Shown: in pieces, positions 4,632-6,971 of the stretch | Layout: each line of letters starts with the position of its first letter | Position numbering within the stretch: the stretch's first letter is position 1 | Assembly (NCBI GenBank): GCA_002427845.1 | Contig: DIYZ01000078.1 | Span: 1 to 6,971, forward strand | Direction of reading: 5' to 3' | DNA length: 6,971 bases | Source of the DNA: Chloracidobacterium sp. UBA6041 | Lineage (GTDB): Bacteria; Acidobacteriota; Blastocatellia; Pyrinomonadales; Pyrinomonadaceae | The notes under the pieces: model-generated | The model's database searches: none | Told to the model about the DNA's origin: nothing | The model's input: the letters and a program-made list of their open reading frames with translations, nothing else | Position numbers and translations under genes: made by a program

Positions 4632-5981
4632 CTACGACAGTCGCACCCACCGCATTACCTCGGGAATCGTAGCTTTCTTCCCATACATCAACATGCCGAC
4701 GCGATAGATGCGCGAGGTTAATAAGGTGATCATCACCACCGTTCCGAAACCCACGATCAATGACAAAGCAATTTCCCAAAAAGGTGGGCTCTGGGCAACG
4801 ATTCGCACCAGCATTGTAATGGGCGAAAAGAAAGGGAACATGGAAATCCAAAAAGCAAACGACGAATCCGGGCTGCGACTAACCGGAAGGAACATATAAA
4901 AACCCACTACCAGCAAGAGAACAATCGGCATAGCTAATTGGCCTCCTTCCTGCGCAGTGGTAACCATTGATCCAATCAGGGCATAGAGCGTGGAATAAAT
5001 GAAGTAGCCCAGCAAAAAGAAGAGCGCGAAATACACCACATTTATGGCGGGAATATGAGGAATGTGGATAGGCACACCTTTGTGAGCGAGCACGCCAACA
5101 CCGTAAAGAGCGAAGGCGCCGAAAGCTAAGCCCCAGATCGCCAGTTGCGTTAAAGCAACAAGGGAAACACCAACGAGTTTACCCATCATTAACGTAAAAG
5201 GTTTGACTGACGAGAACAAGATTTCGGCAATGCGCGTTTCCTTCTCTTCTATGACTGCCCCCAGAATCACCTGACCATACAGTAGAATTGTCAGGTACAT
5301 AACAAAGCCGACGCCAAATACCAAGACGAAGCCTTCGCCGGAATCGCGTTCGCCGCCGGCGACACCAATCTTTGTCGCTTCGAGTTGGGCCGGCATTGAA
5401 AGTCTTTGCACAGTACTTGAATCAATGTGCGCCTCGATTAACCGCTCCTCACGTATTGCCTTGCTTAAAGCTTTCTGCAGAAATCTCTTGGAAAAAACAT
5501 TTCCAGCGCTGCGGCCGAAGAATTCTGCTTTGCCGTCGTTCAGCATATTTGCCGGGAGGATTAAGTAGCCATCGAGTTCTTTCGCGCGAACGCGCCCATT
5601 CAGTTCATTTTTGACTTCGTCCAATGGCCGTCCGTCGGTGTGTATTTCCTCCAATTCAAAGCTCTCCTCCCTGGCATCACCAAGCTGCTCGAAACGATCA
5701 TTGGCGTTCGTGTCTGGCAGTTGACGATCGACTGATTCGGTAGTTGCGACAGGCTGGACGGCGTCCTCCATTATCGCATTGTAGATATGCGGATAGACCT
5801 TGCCGGTTTGATCGACTACGGCAACTTTTATCGGCCCTCCCGCATTTATACTGAATATAAGGGCGGGCGCGATGCCAAACAGCGATATCACCACGGGACC
5901 GAGAACGGTAATAAGAATAAACATCCGATTGCGGACGCGTTGGATGTACTCGCGTTTTACGACGGCAAGCAATTTGTTCAT
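4632..5981 (-). CDS. ABC-2 type exporter permease (NatB/YhaP-like)
   Basis: This is the membrane subunit of an ABC exporter, working with the ATPase encoded just upstream. It opens with basic MNKLLAVVKREYIQRVRNR and a first membrane segment (about 21-44), followed by a ~170-residue extracytoplasmic domain (45-215) rich in charged residues. At least five further hydrophobic segments follow, near 217-242, 266-293, 313-338, 350-366 and 402-424, with another possible around 375-393. The cytoplasmic motif EEKETRIAEILFSSVKPFTLM (245-265) is the hallmark of this family and probably contacts the ATPase. The length of 449 residues is usual for NatB-like permeases, some of which export sodium; others have unknown substrates, so the substrate here is not known. 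GGAG sits about seven bases before the ATG, and the start overlaps the ATPase stop as ATGA. Confidence 0.9.
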   Translation of the reverse strand: MNKLLAVVKREYIQRVRNRMFILITVLGPVVISLFGIAPALIFSINAGGPIKVAVVDQTGKVYPHIYNAIMEDAVQPVATTESVDRQLPDTNANDRFEQLGDAREESFELEEIHTDGRPLDEVKNELNGRVRAKELDGYLILPANMLNDGKAEFFGRSAGNVFSKRFLQKALSKAIREERLIEAHIDSSTVQRLSMPAQLEATKIGVAGGERDSGEGFVLVFGVGFVMYLTILLYGQVILGAVIEEKETRIAEILFSSVKPFTLMMGKLVGVSLVALTQLAIWGLAFGAFALYGVGVLAHKGVPIHIPHIPAINVVYFALFFLLGYFIYSTLYALIGSMVTTAQEGGQLAMPIVLLLVVGFYMFLPVSRSPDSSFAFWISMFPFFSPITMLVRIVAQSPPFWEIALSLIVGFGTVVMITLLTSRIYRVGMLMYGKKATIPEVMRWVRLS

Positions 5982-6892
5982 TGGTTCTCCGTGACCTTCT
6001 CGATAAAAATGTCGTGTAGGCTGGGCTCGATCATTTCGAATCTTTCAACCCTTGCTCCCGCGGCAATCAGTTTCCGCAAAAGCACCTGGCTGTCTGCGCC
6101 TTCGGCGAGCAGGACCTCGACACCGTCGCTGTGGCGCTCAATCTTGCTCACCAGTGATCGATCCGCTAACACAGCGTCACCGCCTTCCAAGCGTAAAGCC
6201 ACGGCATTGCGTCCGAAGCTTCGTTTCACTTCGCGCATGCTGCCGTCCAAAACTTTTCGCGAACGATTAATCAGGCAGATGTCGTCGCAAACTTTTTCCG
6301 CGAGCTCCATCTGGTGGGTCGAGAAAATTATCGTCTTATCCGCAGCCTTCAAATCGAGAACAATCTCCTTCAGAAGTTCAACGTTCACCGGATCCAAACC
6401 AGAAAACGGCTCGTCAAGGATTAGAAGATCGGGTTCATGAATTATCGCCGTTATGAACTGCACCTTCTGTTGCATACCTTTCGACAGTTCACTCGCCTTC
6501 TTTGTTTTCCATTCCGTGAGCTGCAAACGGTCGAGCCACTTATCAATACGCTTGTCGGCTTCCTTGCCCTTGACGTTTTTTAGTTCGGCAAAAAATTTAA
6601 GCTGGTCCCTAATCTTCATTTTCTTGTAGAGTCCCCGCTCTTCAGGAAGGTAACCGATACGGTCCTGCAGCTCCGGCGTGAGTTGCCGGCCGAAGACTTC
6701 GATGCGACCGGAATCAGGAGCGGTGATATTCACTATCATCCTGATGGTGGTGGTTTTTCCTGCACCGTTCGGGCCCAACAGTCCGTAGATTCTTCCGGGA
6801 CGCACGTTCAGACTGAGGTCGCTTACCGCTGCAAATTCGCCAAAGCTTTTCGTGATATGGTCAATCAATACTGTGGGGGAATTATTAGTCAT
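5978..6892 (-). CDS. ABC exporter ATP-binding subunit (NatA-like)
   Basis: This cytoplasmic ATPase powers the permease encoded immediately downstream. Visible motifs are Walker A GPNGAGKT (40-47), a Q-loop region reading YLPEERGLY (81-89), where Glu takes the usual Gln place as is common in NatA-type proteins, the signature LSKGMQQKV (136-144), Walker B LLILDEP (156-162), the D-loop SGLD (164-167) and the switch histidine in STH (His193). Residues from about 215 to 300 form the C-terminal extension typical of this group (DUF4162-like), ending SLHDIFIEKV. The length of 304 residues is normal. The stop overlaps the permease start by four bases. No Shine-Dalgarno precedes the ATG at 6892-6890, and the frame stays open upstream to the window edge, so the exact start is less certain than the identity; the ATG chosen fits the usual family N-terminus. 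Confidence 0.92.
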   Translation of the reverse strand: MTNNSPTVLIDHITKSFGEFAAVSDLSLNVRPGRIYGLLGPNGAGKTTTIRMIVNITAPDSGRIEVFGRQLTPELQDRIGYLPEERGLYKKMKIRDQLKFFAELKNVKGKEADKRIDKWLDRLQLTEWKTKKASELSKGMQQKVQFITAIIHEPDLLILDEPFSGLDPVNVELLKEIVLDLKAADKTIIFSTHQMELAEKVCDDICLINRSRKVLDGSMREVKRSFGRNAVALRLEGGDAVLADRSLVSKIERHSDGVEVLLAEGADSQVLLRKLIAAGARVERFEMIEPSLHDIFIEKVTENQ

Positions 6893-6903
6893 TTGTGATT
6901 GCT

Positions 6904-6971
6904 TTATTTTCGCAGGACGCCAATCAGGATAGCTAGCGAGTGGCTTTTCAGGTACTGATGCAGTTTGACTA
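6904..6971 (-). CDS. Possible C-terminal fragment of an upstream gene in the ABC operon
   Basis: One minus-strand frame reads VKLHQYLKSHSLAILIGVLRK and then stops with TAA at 6906-6904, eleven bases before the ATPase ATG. Its codons prefer G or C in third position more than the competing frame that runs into the ATPase. The short spacing would fit an operon. Only 21 residues are visible, so no family can be assigned, and chance is possible. Confidence 0.35.
   Translation of the reverse strand, partial: VKLHQYLKSHSLAILIGVLRK

Noticed and set aside
4120..4851. 243-codon minus-strand frame
   Set aside because: It runs antisense to the cytochrome gene and overlaps the permease 3' end in another frame; the translation shows no family pattern.
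5787..6440. 217-codon plus-strand frame opposite the ABC genes
   Set aside because: It is antisense to two clear genes, and its Ser/Arg-rich translation is typical of a shadow frame.

Overview
The window looks like a chromosomal segment from an Acidobacteriota-type bacterium, perhaps near Blastocatellia/Pyrinomonadaceae. The main reason is a protein with the layout of the 'VWFA-related acidobacterial domain' family (complete MIDAS, the DLTRDDFQVFED motif, and a YALYYTP...GYFAP ending). Moderate GC, a standalone secreted c-type cytochrome and intergenic repeats built on a roughly 10-bp CGC period agree with this. The placement is an inference from protein style and no search was run.

Left edge (1-291): no confidently assigned gene. 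The minus strand is open from position 306 to the window edge and could hold the 5' part of a divergent gene. A weak promoter candidate for the following operon also lies here.

Region 292-3267 (+) is a tightly packed three-gene operon encoding exported proteins. In order they are a family-1 lytic transglycosylase with a duplicated N-terminal module, a 259-residue exported protein carrying two copies of a ~55-residue helical repeat, and a VWA-domain protein. The first two genes overlap by ATGA and the last two by 20 bp, so co-translation is likely. Together they suggest an envelope or peptidoglycan-related function, but the joint role is not known.

Region 3268-3741 has no convincing gene. It holds a short 10-bp-period repeat, an exact 13-bp direct repeat, two small hairpins and a possible -10 element. 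It leads into a single-heme exported cytochrome c (3742-4377, +) whose start is fixed by a textbook Shine-Dalgarno sequence.

Region 4378-4631 lies between convergent genes and holds a long imperfect inverted repeat. Region 4632-6892 (-) is a two-gene ABC exporter operon of the NatA/NatB (YhaQ/YhaP-like) type: an ATPase, then an ABC-2 permease overlapping it by ATGA. The last 66 bases at the right edge may encode the C-terminus of a further upstream gene in that operon.

I see no tRNA, rRNA, CRISPR array, transposase or phage gene. The less ordinary material is the secreted three-gene cluster, with internal duplications in two of its proteins, and the structured intergenic repeats.
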